In this document: positions 43,741 through 55,185 of the stretch, one piece after another
How positions within the stretch are numbered: the stretch's first letter is position 1
Layout: every line of letters starts with the position of its first letter
Assembly: GCF_024763615.1 (NCBI RefSeq)
Contig: NC_077223.1
Coordinates: 105,834,627 to 105,898,626 of the forward strand
DNA: 64,000 nt
Source: Phlebotomus papatasi
Lineage: Eukaryota > Arthropoda > Insecta > Diptera > Psychodidae
Direction of reading: 5' to 3'
Notes under the pieces: generated by a model
Databases searched by the model: none
What the model was told of the DNA's origin: nothing
Seen by the model: only the letters and a program-made list of their open reading frames with translations
Translations under genes and position numbers: made by a program

Positions 43741-44151
43741 TAGGAAAAATTATGTATCAAATTTCGGCATAGTTGAATGCAAGCGCCAAAGTCTCAAGTT
43801 TGAAATGTAATATCTTTAATAGAAATTGATTTTTTTTATTACTTCTTCATGAGGGGTGTTGCTTGGAACATTATTCACAGTTTATCGTCTTTATTTTTTC
43901 TAAAATCGTTTTTAATATGTTTTTAAATGAATAAAATTGTAGACATAGCTTTGGTGGCTTATTTTGGCCACTTTCATTCTCATAGTTCCTTGCCGTTCCA
44001 GAATTTTTTCGATGTATTTAACATTATCTCGTTTGTCGAAGTGACATTTTTTGTTATCTTTGCATTGTACAATCTCTAGATTATGCAAAAACTAAAAATT
44101 CATGGAAATTCAAAGAATAAAAAGTGTCCGAAATTTGGTGCACTTACCCTA
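43741..44151. mobile_element. TAGGGTAAGTG element, uninterrupted copy in reverse orientation
   Basis: The right end (GAAATTTGGTGCACTTACCC) and the interior (TCATTTTGGCCACTTTCATTC-like, CGTCTTTATTTTTTCTAAAA) match 41606-42239 reversed. The left end is diverged (TAGGAAAAATTATG). It lacks both nested elements and so serves as the empty-site reference. Confidence 0.75.
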
Positions 44152-44164
44152 TACCGTAGAATAA

Positions 44165-44215
44165 GTTAGTTTAAGTACTTATTAAGTACTTATTAAGCAC
44201 TTAATTTAATGTAAT
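44165..44215. repeat. AAGTACTTATTAAGCACTTAA repeat, copy 1
   Basis: AGTACTTATTAAGTACTT and AAGCACTTAATTTAATG are built from the palindrome AAGTACTT. Very similar stretches occur at 52975-53030 and 53866-53915, and partly at 21288-21315, so this is a dispersed short repeat. Confidence 0.6.
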
Positions 44216-44732
44216 CTCTTACTTTTTTTTAGTAATTCAAGAAAAATGATCTACTATCTACATTTGTTTACTGTATCAATTTTGTATATATTTCAATGTC
44301 TGTATATGACTTAGAAAGCTATATTGTTCGATATCAAAAATCCTCCTAAATCCTGCTAAATTCTCTCCCGGTGCATTTGAGTGATGTCAGAAATGCTGTA
44401 CTATATCGTCAATACATGCCTTATACACAAGCAAATTTCGTGCCCCTCGTTGCACACGCAATAGCTTTATTATTTAATTTAGAACACGATTAAATTACAA
44501 ATCCACTTTTACCCTAACATAATATTATCGCAAATTCTTAAGTAATTTGTATTAAATTCTGGTAAAACTCAAAATAGACTTATCTTCCACTTAATCCTAC
44601 CAGACCTCAATCTTTACTCGATATTATCGTCCTTCCCGTGGACGATGTATCTAAAATGCTATAATGTCGAGCAATTTGCAGAAACAGTTTTAATGCGTCC
44701 ACTGTCGTCTTATACGGGCTTCGGACGTAAAG

Positions 44733-45520
44733 GCCAAAATAGACACAGGGATCGGCTTAGGGATCAGTTCAAAAAAATAGGATAGGTGTTAATATAGTAG
44801 ACTCTCCCAAATTCGGGCATTTGGGACCGAAATGTCAGACGAATTAGAGAGAAATTCGGCCATCAAATTGTTTGAAATGCAACGATTTTTTGTTTATCTG
44901 CATTCTCATATTAAGTTTACATGCTCATATTAATTGTAAATTTCATGAAAGCCCCTTAATAATGCAAAATAACATCACAAGTGAGATAAAGAATGGCAAA
45001 TTTGAGCATATTTGCTTCATTCGATACACAGAATTCTATTGAATTCTTTGATTCAATAATCATAATCAAACTCGAAAAATGTCAATAAACTTTTTTCAAA
45101 TTTAACTGCTGCCCGAATTAAAAAGTAGTCCGATGTTAAAGGAGCCGAATTAGCCAAAATTAGCCCAAATTAGTCCAAAATTTGGGGGCTCAGGTCAAGT
45201 GAAATTTACAAGGATTAGCGACATCAGCGCCAGTGGCAAAAATATAAAACTTCACTTTGAGTGTTTTTGGGGGCTTTTCAAAATGTCAGTTAAATAAAAA
45301 ATCATTAAATGCATTAAGATTAGAATAATGGGAAGCTCGGAGTGCTTCTGTCTGTACGAAAAATGCATTGACATTGTACTTAAGAAGTCTTTCAGGAAAG
45401 TGTGCATATTTTAATAGAAATCTACGCAAGAAACGCTATTCCTCGATCCTAAATTCTCAGTGTATGATAGTTTGGGCTGATCTCTTACCGTCAAATTTTT
45501 CGAGCTGAGTATTCTAGAGC
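44733..45520. mobile_element. GCCCAAAATAGACACAGGG element, first of a tandem pair, interrupted
   Basis: It starts GGCCAAAATAGACACAGGGA and matches the next copy at 45521 throughout, except for an insertion of a pogo-like MITE from about 44795 to 45180. Its far end (CTGAGTATTCTAGA) runs straight into the start of the second copy, so the pair shares one junction. Confidence 0.7.
44795..45180. mobile_element. Damaged pogo-like MITE, second subfamily
   Basis: TAGTAGACTCTCCCAAATTC then GGGCATTTGGGACCGAAATGTC matches the left part of 11384-11618, with the first C changed to T. TGCTGCCCGAATTAAAAAG then GAGCCGAATTA matches its right part. The outer terminus is lost, so the right boundary is approximate. 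Confidence 0.6.
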
Positions 45521-45940
45521 CCAAAATAGACACAGGGATCGGCTTAGGGATCAGCCTGAAAAAATTAGGATTGGTTTCGATACACTCACGGATCAGCCTA
45601 TAATTTGGAGGATCAGGCTGATCTTCTAAATTCATGAGGTCTAGTGAAATTACGGGAATTAGGTGACATCAGCGCCAGTGCTGAAAATAAAAAGCTTCAC
45701 TTTGGGAGTTTTTGGGTGTCTTTCGAAATGTAAAATTCGAAATTTGTTCGAAAAATCCATTGATATTGCACTTAAGAAGTCTTTCAGTAATTAAAGTGTA
45801 CACATTTAATAGAAATTTACGCTGAAAACGCTGATCCTTAATCCTAAATCCTCAGTGTATGATAGTTTGGGCTTATCCTTTGCCGCCAAATTTTTCGAGC
45901 TGAGTATTCTCCAAGATCAGCCTATGTCTATTTTCGGCAT
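45521..45940. mobile_element. GCCCAAAATAGACACAGGG element, second tandem copy (420 bp)
   Basis: The ends are GCCCAAAATAGACACAGG and CCTATGTCTATTTTCGGC, an inverted pair. The interior has ACATCAGCGCCAGTG and GTGTATGATAGTTTGGGC, also present in the copies at 44733 and 50249. The minus-strand frame at 45411-45635 lies across the junction and is a shadow. Confidence 0.75.
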
Positions 45941-46199
45941 AACCATTTTCGGCTTAAGATTCTGAAAATTTTCTTTAAAATTTTGCAGTGCACAAATCGT
46001 AAAAAAAACGGTCTCAAATTTTAATATAGTATAACTCCAATAGTATCAACACGTTTGGTACATGTAGTTCTGCAATTATTTTAAAGTTATTAATTGTAGT
46101 AGTTGATAGTTCATTTGTTGAAAGTTGTCCCAGGTTCTCAACCAAACAAAAGTACCGTAGATGTGGGTGACTTTCTGGGCGATTTATAGTAGATATTGT

Positions 46200-47320
46200 G
46201 GAGTGTTTAACCCATTTGGGATTTTGGCTTATTCAGGTTTTTGGGTTTTCGGGATTTTGGTTTAATCAGGATTTTGTTTTTTCGGGATTCTGATTTACTG
46301 AGGATTTTATTTTTTCAAGATTTTGGTCTATTCGGGATTTTGGGTTTTCAGGATTTTGGCTTATTCGGAATTTGTCTTATTCAGGTTTTTGGGCTTTCGG
46401 GATTTTGATCTATTCAAGATTTTGTCTTTTCGGGATTTTGATTTACTGAGGATTTTATCTTTTCAAGATTTTGGTCTATTCGGGATTTTCGGTTTTCAGG
46501 ATTTTGGCTTATTCGGGATTTTATCTTTTCGGGATTTGTCTTATTCGGGTTTTTGGGTTTTCGGAATTTTGGCTTATTCAGGATTTTGTCTTTTGGGAAT
46601 TTTAGTCTATTCGGGATTTTGGGTTTTCAGGATTTTGGCTTTTTCTGGATTTTATGTTTTCGGGATTTGTCTTATTTGAGTTTTTGAATTTTCGGGATTT
46701 GGTTTATTCAGCATTTTGTCTTTTCGCGATTCTGATTTACTGAGGATTTTATCTTTTCAAGACTTTGGTCTATTCGGGATTTTTGGTTTTCAGGATTTTG
46801 GCTTATTCGGGATTTTATCTTTTCGGGATTTGTCTTATTCGGGTTTTTGGGTTTTCGGAATTTTGGCTTATTCAGGATTTTGTCTTTTGGGAATTTTAGT
46901 CTATTCGGGATTTTGGGTTTTCAGGATTTTGGCTTTTTCTGGATTTTATGTTTTCGGGATTTGTCTTATTTGAGTTTTTGAATTTTCGGGATTTGGTTTA
47001 TTCAGCATTTTGTCTTTTCGCGATTCTGATTTACTGAGGATTTTATCTTTTCAAGACTTTGGTCTATTCGGGATTTTTGGTTTTCAGGATTTTGGCTTAT
47101 TCGGGATTTTATCTTTTCGGGATTTGTTGTCTTATTCGGGTTTTTGGGTTTTCGGGATTTTAGTTTATTCAGGATTTTGACCTATTCGTGTTTTTGGGTT
47201 TTCGGGATTATGGCCTATTCAAGATTTTAGGTTTTAGAGATTTTTGTCTATTCAGGATTTTGTCTTTTCGGAATTTTGGCCTCTTCGGGATTTTAGATTT
47301 TCTGGATTTCAACATAATCA
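46200..47320 (+). repeat. GGGATTTTGG minisatellite with 294-bp higher-order period
   Basis: About 1.1 kb consists of ~28-32-bp monomers of the type TATTCGGGATTTTGGGTTTT, with almost no A-rich or C-rich runs on this strand. The landmark GATTTACTGAGGATTTTATC recurs at 46440, 46734 and 47028, a constant 294-bp period; an earlier one at 46292 is half a period away. The higher-order copies are nearly identical, so multimonomer blocks were duplicated recently. The long frames here (46323-46679, 46716-46973) are repeated FRDFDLLRILSFQDFGL-type translations of the satellite and not credible proteins. Confidence 0.9.
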
Positions 47321-48357
47321 GTGACATGCGTAGGTCCGCGAATTGGATTCGTCGTTTTCTTCAAACCTAATGAATCTTAAGGAAACATTTTACATAACTT
47401 TTTCGTTTTTTTTCTTATTGGCTCTCTTTTGTTGCCTTTTTTTCCTTATTTTTTTGTTCTTTACCTTTTTTGAATTTTTTTCTCTATATCACAATTCAAA
47501 GAGGGATGAACCCTTTTTTGTGATTAAAACAAATATTCATTTCAATTTTAAAATCGGAATTGTGTCTCTTCGATATTTTTATTTTTCAAAATATTCTTTC
47601 AATTTTATTTAACCTTTTTATAGGTTGAAACTATTAAAGACATGTATTACTTCATGTATTACTGCATTACTTCAAAGTAATCATTGAAATGTCAAGTATC
47701 CTAAATTATTCACTAAAATCCTTAATAACGGAATAATGATTGTAGAGAAATTTTTTCTTTGCGACTTTAGTGGTTCCTCGCCTGGCCTAAAAATTTTCCG
47801 TTCTTTTTATTAATGTAGTTTTAAAATACTAAATTGTACAGAGATATTTTTAAGCTGAACTTTCGACCTTTGGAACTACTGGCTCATTTCCTAAAAAAGC
47901 GTTTACTTGACTTTTATGTATTCTAATAGTCCAATTTTGAACTTATACGACGTAAATTAAACTGCATGACCTGATTATCAAAAAAAATTTATTTTATTTT
48001 ATTCTTATACAAAAGTCTTACCACAAGTCTTACCATGAGCTTACAGCCATTTAAGGTCCACAGATTTATTTAAATAATATCATTTTTAATTATTTTTTAG
48101 GTGCTGTGAACACTTTTGTATTTTCAATATTTTGGTTTCTTTCCAAAATCTTAGAAATATTTACCAAACAGGTTTTCTTTAAATTGGTGAATTAGTATAT
48201 CCAATTATAGAACAAATCAATAGACTTCTTGAAAATTTTATCAAATATTCAACAATTTGTTCTGTGTCTGTGAAATAAAATTAATGAAACGTTAAATTTT
48301 AATCGAAAGTACTTATTGATACGAGCATCATTTGTGTCAGGTAGAAGAGAAAAAGAA
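47321..48357. other. No supported gene
   Basis: A T-rich tract at 47395-47490 (TTTTTTC-type runs) gives a hydrophobic frame that is low complexity. Otherwise A+T-rich DNA without a recognised repeat. Confidence 0.4.
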
Positions 48358-48613
48358 CACTGAGAGAAATCCGAAAAAGTGAAAATAACATTCCGGAAAT
48401 GTTTGTTTTACCCTGCAGTATTGATCCGAAATCGTTGTAAATATTATGCTTTTTAGGTGTATTAGGGGTTAAAGTTACCCTTTGTCATGTTGATTCTACC
48501 CTTAAAAAGATGTAAAATTAACATTATAAAATGTTGATATATTTTTACACCTTAAAAGTGTTAAAGTTACGAGGAAAAAAAGTTAATCGCACCCCCGTTT
48601 TTTTTTCTCAGTG
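48358..48613 (+). mobile_element. CACTGAG MITE, full-length copy (256 bp)
   Basis: CACTGAGAGAAATCCGAAAA and TTTTTTTTCTCAGTG are the termini. The interior holds the family landmarks CCCTGCAGTATTGATCCG and AATGTTGATATATTTTTACA. The flanking bases do not preserve a clear TA pair. Confidence 0.85.
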
Positions 48614-49289
48614 AAATCTCAGATAGAAAGACCATTAAATAGCATATGCGCCATAGCAAAAAAATCTCTACGAAAACATTAATTTTTCCCTCATTTAATG
48701 ACTTTTTCCCAAAATTGTAGAATAGTTAATTAGGATAGAGATTCCTACACGCTCACTATTGATTTTAGGAATTCATTCTACTGGTAAATGAAGGTACAAG
48801 TCATTCTACTCAGTTCAAGTAGAAACATATCGTTTTGCTCTATTCGAGATTTAATTGAAAAAGTAGATGAAAGATAAATAAATCATTTGCTAATACTCTC
48901 CTGACAGGGTTTAGTCCTGAAAGATGAATTAAGGATTTTATTCTCTCATTGAAATACACAGAGATTAAATTGTTTTCTATAAGCGTACTTTGCCAATTAC
49001 ATGAATTTTTGCTCAGCAGTTATTTAGCTAAGCGGAAAAATTCTGACAAAAAACAGACTGTTTACGCTATGTTAAAAATTCATATATGGTGACAGAATGG
49101 CACAGACTCTGGAAAAGTGAAAGACGAGGGTGAAATTAAACAATATTCAACATTTCAGCACAATTTATATATATACCCCGAGTATAACACGGGCATAATT
49201 ATTTTATTTTGACATACTCCTCGAATCTGGGATATATTATTTAAACTTTAATAATACAAATCGATTTTAGGACTTCGTTTAGACGAGGA
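48614..49289. other. No supported gene
   Basis: A+T-rich DNA. No family recognised. Confidence 0.4.
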
Positions 49290-49509
49290 TAGGGGAAAGC
49301 GCCCATGCTTGATACCATTGCAAGCTTCGTAATGACTAAATTTTCTATGTTTCACAATGTATATGTGACTCATCGCAACCATATTTTAAAAACTATGGGA
49401 AAGTGGCCAGTTTTTAAAATATATTGCGGAGTCATATTTATTGAGAAACATAGGAAAAAATAATCATTACGAAGCTTCCAATGGTATCAAGCATGGGCAC
49501 TTTCCCCTA
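49290..49509. mobile_element. 220-bp hairpin MITE, TAGGGGAAAGTGCCCATGC family, copy 2
   Basis: TAGGGGAAAGCGCCCATGCT pairs with AGCATGGGCACTTTCCCCTA, and the inner parts (ATACCATTGCAAGCTTCG) also pair. Size and centre (ACTATGGGAAAGTGG) agree with 40802-41023, though the inner arm sequence differs. Confidence 0.85.
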
Positions 49510-49741
49510 CTTCTAAATGCACTTCACTATGGTAGACACCAGTACGTCTCGGAAAATATTTTCGGGTGTTCTGTCTAAGATAAAGGGAGTTTATAAGCGG
49601 TGTTTTTTCTGAAATACCTTCGTTTAGAAGGCTATTTCGTAATAAAAATTGCACAGCAAACTTCACACGCGAAGATCTTGATGCAAAATCTCTTTTTCAA
49701 AAGAAAAGTCTCCGATTGAGCTTTATGCATTAGACAGACTT

Positions 49742-50167
49742 AAACTATCTTCAGACTAGAGGTTTAGCCCAGTTCTCGTAGGTCTTAAAATCTTAAATAG
49801 CGAGCATTTTATTGCTTTTTGTGAGCCTAATATGTAATTTATCTTTAGTAATCCTAATCGTATCCTAAGTTAATTTTTTTCAATAAATCGTGATTGTTAA
49901 GAGATTAAAGCGGTTAAGCCATATGGCTAATCCATAGGTCTGAAGCTCGTATTATACAGGTTTCAGGTCTAAGGCTTAGACATATGGTTTAACTGCTATA
50001 ATTTCTTACAAATCAAGATTTCATGGAAAAATTTAACTTGGGATTAGATTAGTAAGAGTAAATGATCTATTAGGTTCTGAAAAAAAAGACAGTAAAATTG
50101 CTTGCTAATTAGGATTTTGAGGATTTCAAAAACTGAGCTAGGCCTCAAGCCTGAAACCAGCTTTACG
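49742..50167. mobile_element. Foldback element with GACTAGAGGTTTAGCCCAGTT arms, copy 2
   Basis: The left arm starts CAGACTAGAGGTTTAGCCCA and the right arm ends at CTAGGCCTCAAGCCTGAAAC. Both arms are about 200 bp and meet at AGGTCTGAAGCTCGTATTAT. Structure and size agree with the copy at 24958. Confidence 0.75.
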
Positions 50168-50248
50168 GTTTAGGCCAAGGGACAGTTTGGTGGAAAACTA
50201 ACGAAAACGTAGTTTAATTCATCATCATCATTTTCAATCGCTTTTCAA

Positions 50249-50721
50249 TCGAGAAAAATTTGGCGGTAAAGGATCAGCCCAAACTATCATACACTGAGGA
50301 TTTAGTATCCAGGATTAGCGATTTCAGCGTAAATTTCTATTAAATCTCCACACTATGATTGCTGAAGGACTTCTTAAGTGCATTATAAATGGATTTTTCG
50401 TGCAAGAAAGAGCATTCTTACCCTCCCATTACTCCAATATTAATGCATTTTAAGATTTTTCAACATTGCGTACCATTACTGTCCATGTTTTTCACCCAAT
50501 TGACATTTCGAAAAGCACCCAAAAACACCCAAAGTCAAGCTTTTTATTTTCAACACTGGCGCTGATGTCGCCTAATCCCCGTAATTTCACTAGACCTCAT
50601 GAATTTAGAAGATCAGCCTGATCCTCCAAATTATGGGCTGATCCGTGAGTGTATCGAAACCAATCCTCATATTTCGGGCTGATCCCTAAGCCGATCCCTG
50701 TGTCTATTTTGGGCTTTAGGC
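50249..50721 (-). mobile_element. GCCCAAAATAGACACAGGG element, minus-strand copy
   Basis: It is the reverse complement of 45521-45940 plus extra interior. Landmarks are GCGCTGATGTCGCCTAAT, AGATCAGCCTGATCCTCC and, at its right end, CCCTGTGTCTATTTTGGGC. The right end joins a LINE fragment directly. Confidence 0.75.
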
Positions 50722-50930
50722 CCCTCACGAACGGTCACGTTCCTCTTTCGATCTCGACGAGTGATCCCCTTAACCGCCCTAAGGAATCTCATCTCGGCAG
50801 TTTGTACTGTCGATCTTACTTTTTGGTTCATTACCCAAACCTGAATGACCACAGCTTTGAAGACCGATAACTGAGCTGAGCGACTAAGCTCGCCTTTCCT
50901 CACCATGCTTCCGCCAAGCTCCCTCATGTA
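50722..50930 (-). pseudogene. LINE reverse transcriptase thumb fragment
   Basis: The minus-strand translation contains SRSAQLSVFKAVV, then WVMNQKVRSTVQTA, then EMRFLRAVKGITRRDRKRN. This is the conserved block after the catalytic palm in many arthropod LINE reverse transcriptases, where WVMN and EMRFLR recur. Between VFKAVV and WVMN the family usually has about ten residues ending YGSET. Here only IQV separates them, so an in-frame deletion of about 25-30 bp is inferred. The frame then runs into the adjacent element and ends as a chimera. Confidence 0.8.
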
Positions 50931-51166
50931 GTCTAATTATAACTTTAATATTATAAATACGTTAAGTCGTCTCTCGTAAATCGGAGGCGTGTTCAGTACA
51001 TCAGCAAGATGTAGCTTTGTCTACTTTTAGGCGCATAAGATTTGAAAATTAACTTATTGGCCAATGAATGGTTTTCGTAAGTTTTGGAAATAAGGAAACG
51101 TAATAAGAAACACGAAAAACACGATTTTATGTGTGAAAACAAAACCAGAAACATGAAAAACTTAAT

Positions 51167-51402
51167 TAGGGTGAAGTGGTACAAGTTGGACAGTGGTACA
51201 ATTTGGACAGGGCTTTATGTCTTGATAAATTTAGTACTTCATTTTTATTTGTATATTTTTAATGCTTTAGTTTTATAATTTGGTTCCTTGTGCTTAAAAA
51301 CAAATTTTGTACTGTTTTTATCAAGAAAAAAGACATGTCCAACTTGTACCAGCAAATTGTCCAACTTGTAACACTATTTCCAAATTATATCACTTTACCC
51401 TA
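51167..51402. mobile_element. 236-bp MITE with TAGGGTGAAGTGGTACAAGT ends
   Basis: TAGGGTGAAGTGGTACAAGT is complementary in part to the right end (ATATCACTTTACCCTA). The words GGTACAAGTTGGACA and its complement TGTCCAACTTGTACC occur in the two halves. Non-coding. Confidence 0.7.
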
Positions 51403-51467
51403 TAAATGCAAAACGTAAGAAACGTGGCTGAAAACGATAACATTAGATAACGCAAAGCGTAGGGAAC

Positions 51468-51895
51468 ACAGGGGTAAAATGATGACTTTTCGATTTTATC
51501 GAATCGATAGTATCGATAAATCTCTATATGTTAGATTAACTACTAGTAAATAATTATCGTGAACTATTATTGTTGACGGAGATGTCCTGTTCAACTCCTT
51601 TTCCTTACATGCTAGATTCTCACTATTTGGCATTGATAAATTCTACCAGACCGAGTCCAGGGCTGACATGATGACTTATTTTCGATACTATCGACTGTAG
51701 ATTCTGAAATATTTAAACGATAGCTGTAGTTCCTGTGACTAATATAGATATTTATCAACAGCCACATTCTTTTAAGAATGTCACAATGAATGGCTTGGCA
51801 ATGCGCAAGAAGTCGACATTCACTTAATCTAACAAATATAGATTTATCGATACTATCGATTCGATAGTGTCGGAAAGCTATCATTCCACCCCAGG
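51468..51895. mobile_element. 428-bp element with long CGATAGTATCGAT inverted ends
   Basis: CAGGGGTAAAATGATGACTT at the left corresponds to the complement of ATCATTCCACCCCAG at the right. The similarity runs about 70 bp inward through TCGAATCGATAGTATCGATA and GTTAGATTAA. The middle repeats parts of the ends (GATGACTTATTTTCGATACT at about 51668-51690). One arm of the family is at 11889. Confidence 0.8.
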
Positions 51896-52206
51896 TTAAA
51901 CTTGAATTTTTGATTTCTTTTTATCTATTGTATGTCTGCTTGTAACTTCATCTTTTTATTTCTCTAATCAAACCATTGTGACAACCTTAACAGAATGTGA
52001 ATGTTGGTAAATATTTGTATTAGCTAAAAAAGTTCAACTATCGTTTAAATGTTTCAAAATCGACAGTCGATACTGTCGAAAAGAAGTTAACGTCACCACT
52101 TTGTCGGAAGAAAAGACTGAAAACTGAAAAAAATGGAGAAACAGGGAGAGAGCCCAAACACAAGTAGATTTTGATTCGATTGTTTTCGATTGTTTTTGGG
52201 TTTTGA

Positions 52207-52360
52207 AAATTTTATCCGACTCATTTTAATGATGTTCAAAAGAAGAAGAAGAGTGCGAAAGAGTGGGACAAACGTATGCAAAACGTTCGTGAAAGAAAAG
52301 GATGTGACTTTTGATTTCATGAAATTTTCCTGATCAAAAAGGAGTACAAAAGCTATAAAG
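52207..52360. mobile_element. GGCACACCTTTTAGATCAGG element, right-half fragment
   Basis: AAGAAGAAGAAGAGTGCGAA, GTATGCAAAACGTTCGTG and CATGAAATTTTCCTGATC match the right half of the family at 12825-13089. The left half is absent. Just before it, 52155-52180 carries ACACAAGTAGATTTTGATTC, the start of the family at 63495. Confidence 0.65.
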
Positions 52361-54018
52361 ATGAATTTTTATTTGTCAAAGGAAAAAATCTCAAAATTGA
52401 TGTGAATATTTTTGTACAATTTTCTAATTCAGCATATGTAAAATGCGATATATTATGTGTAATTCTGCTATCTGATACTGAACATTATTAAAATTCCCTC
52501 TTTCCGAGGGGATCATTGGAGCTCATGTCTGTTGAAAATGGAATATTGTATTGGAAAATTCAGCCAGAAAAATGAAATAAGCTCATGGGGAAAATTCCAG
52601 GAATGTTTTTCCTTTACAAACTTTCATATAAGAGTTTTTCTTCAACACTGGTACAACAATATAATCTGACAGTGTGACATTTTTCCAGACAGATTACGAG
52701 AAATTTCTCGTTTTTAGACACTACCTCTCTCTACAATTTGTGACAGCCTGCAAACCAAAATTTTTGTAGAAAAAAAATGAAATATTTACTTGAATTGAGG
52801 TAGAAAATCAATGTTTTGACAAGTGTGGGGATTTGTAATATTGAGAAATACTGCTGAAAGAGAAGTTTATATAAAAGATATCAGAGAAATGTTACAGAAC
52901 TGATTTTCTGACCATATTTGTCATTTATTTTGCTTCTTTTTGCAATGCTCGGAAAAACCCGGCTTGCACTTTAAGTACTTAATTGAGCACTTGATAAGTA
53001 CTTAATAAGCACTTAATTTAAGGTAAAATAAGTCAATATAAATAACACTTTACATTGTTTTACCCGAAAAAGTCTCTTTCAAATCATGTTTAAAGAGTTA
53101 ATAAGAAGAAGTTTACACTATTCAAAGATTGATATATCATACCCTTGATGTTGTAAGAGAAGAAAATGCGTGGAAAATACTATTTTTTACGACACTTTGA
53201 AATAGGATTTATTTTCAAGTTGTATATATAGAAATAACGAAAATAATCCCTCTATAATAAGAAACACAAATTTTTGTTGGAAAATTTCATTCCTTCAAGA
53301 CTTCTCCTCAAATATCCACTCTTCTTGATAAATTTCCCTCTATATTAGCCCACAAAAAAGCGAATTCTCTGTTTTTGAGCTTTTCTTCCCATGAAGATGT
53401 ATATACAGATTATTTTGACTTTGTGTCTCGTAACAGAAAGATGATGACGAGGAGTGAAAATCATCAACTTAATGTTTTTAAGGGATGAATAAATGACACT
53501 CCATTTAGGCATATTTCAGCCCACATAGAACATAACTTAAGTATTAATGCTTTAAATTTCGAGTTATTTCACTTGGAAAAATAGAAGGGAAAGAAGGTAG
53601 GGGAGACTCTGTAGAGCATTTTGTCACATTCACAATATAAATTCTGCTCCATTAGTTTTTCCTGCGTGCGAAAATGCTACTAAACGAAAAAATCCACCCA
53701 CATTGGGGAATCCTCGAGGGTTTTTGCATGACTCTCTGCGGTTTTTTTTTTGCAAAAAGTAAATTAATTGGACAAAAACAAGGAGAAATAGAAGACTTTT
53801 TAATTATAGTCATCTTTGTAAAATGTATGCAAAAGATCCTAAAACTTTCAGTACCCGACTAACACACTAAGTACTTATTAAGCACTTAAAAAGTACTTAA
53901 TTTTATGCAACAATAAACTATTTACCGAATGTACGAAAATGAGACAATTCGAGTAAAACTTTACCTTGGGTTACCCAGGTAGATTATTGGGAAATTAAAT
54001 AATTGCTTAATTGAATTT
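52361..54018. other. No supported gene; two AAGTACTT repeat copies
   Basis: Copies of the AAGTACTTATTAAGCACTTAA repeat lie at about 52975-53030 and 53866-53915. The frame at 53674-53862 is not recognised. This DNA lies directly upstream of the NCS exon and is probably intron. Confidence 0.4.
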
Positions 54019-54039
54019 TACTTTTTCTTCCATTTTCAG
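54019..54039 (+). promoter_or_regulatory. Splice acceptor with polypyrimidine tract before the NCS exon
   Basis: TTTACTTTTTCTTCCATTTTCAG-type sequence ends in AG at 54038-54039. It is a consensus insect acceptor. It implies that the 30 bp 5' untranslated sequence before the ATG is spliced to at least one upstream non-coding exon, which I cannot locate. Confidence 0.75.
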
Positions 54040-54070
54040 ATACACGAGAAAATTATTTTATTGGAAAAAA

Positions 54071-54181
54071 ATGGGTTGCTTGGGAAGCAAAGATCGTCTC
54101 ACGAAAGAAGACATGGAATTCCTCAAATCACACACGCGATACGATGAGGCCACTATTAAAGAATGGTACAAGGGTTTTAAG
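54071..54181 (+). CDS. First coding exon of a neuronal calcium sensor (NCS-2/visinin-like), partial
   Basis: This exon encodes the first 37 residues of an EF-hand calcium sensor that acts at membranes in neurons. [14 protein letters not shown] gives an N-myristoylation signal (G2, with S6 as expected). [10 protein letters not shown] is the highly conserved helix that in the family leads into the degenerate first EF-hand. The exon begins after an acceptor at 54039 with 30 bp of untranslated sequence. The ATG at 54071 is preceded by an in-frame-independent AAAAAA context. The upstream in-frame ATG at 54011 lies in the intron side of the acceptor and is not used. The exon ends after lysine 37 in phase 0 at a GTAAAT donor (54182). 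The full family protein is about 190 residues with three working EF-hands, so roughly 80% lies outside the window. Drosophila CG7646 and nematode NCS-2 have the closest N-termini I know. Frequenin/NCS-1 and neurocalcin start differently. Confidence 0.9.
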
Positions 54182-54927
54182 GTAAATTTCTTCTATATAT
54201 CGTCAATATATATTCCATTTTCCTCACACAATATCACCACTTTCATGTAATCTAAATTTCATTTACCGCCCACAATCCACCCATTTTTCTTCATCCCCTC
54301 CCTGTTTTCACAAATAACAGAAAAAAAATCAAAAGTTCATTCACATTCATCAACCGATAGAATCAATATATTCACACATACGTATTCAATTCAAGGGAAA
54401 AAGCACCAATGTATATAATGTTGAATTGATTCCATCCAAAGGGAAGCCTGAGTGTCTATTTTAAACACGAATGAACATTTTTTTTAATAAATAAATAGAA
54501 AGGATTGGCAAAGTGAGAAAGACTTTGCTGTTTACCTAAAAACACCTTCAATTTCCAATTTCCACATAAAATTCTGAAATTCAAGCAATCCGAGAAGTTC
54601 TTTTGTATTAAACCAATTTCGTTGGAAATATTTTGTAAATTTTATTTTTATTTATATATTTTAAGAAATTATTGCAAAATATTAACCTAATACGAGAAAG
54701 GTTTCTAGCTTCGCACATCCTCTGGCTTCGAACACTCCGTATTTTTCCAAGTTCATTTAAGGAATGTGACCTAAGTTTATCAGGAAGTGTTTGACTTCCT
54801 GAAATTGCCATAGGTCTATTTTTAGGTTAGGTCTATTTTTTTTATTACTTTTCAAAACGATACAGCTCCCGTCCTACCAAGTAGATATGAATTTAGACAT
54901 GAAATAACACTAATCTTTTACATCTTG

Positions 54928-55020
54928 GTAGACTGGGGCAAAAAGTAACAAAACGGATATATTTTTTTACAAGCTCCCTGAGTACCTCAGAAATTTATAA
55001 TTAGTGAAGTTTTATAGGAC
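54928..55020 (+). mobile_element. Left-end fragment of the TAGGGGACACTGGGGC element
   Basis: GTAGACTGGGGCAAAAAGTA followed by AAAACGGATAT and TACAAGCT matches 31440-31530 with scattered changes and stops at TTTTATAGGA. Confidence 0.65.
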
Positions 55021-55185
55021 AGACATCAGAGACATCAGGACTTGGATCTTGAGACGAAGAATAAGATCCAAAAATTGTGCCAAATAATACAAAAATTTGT
55101 AAAATACAGTGTAAGAAGAGTGCCCCTATTCCCTTTTATGCCCTGGTGTAATCCTGACCAAAACCCTGAACGAGTCTCAGAGAAA

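Noticed and set aside
46323..46973. Repetitive 118- and 85-codon frames (FRDF, FQDFGLFGI repeats)
   Set aside because: They are direct translations of the GGGATTTTGG minisatellite; the higher-order period is a multiple of three, which keeps the frame open without selection.
54011..54250. 79-codon frame starting at 54011 as the full NCS product
   Set aside because: Its first 20 codons lie in the upstream intron and across the splice acceptor, and after lysine 37 it reads into the intron past a consensus donor.
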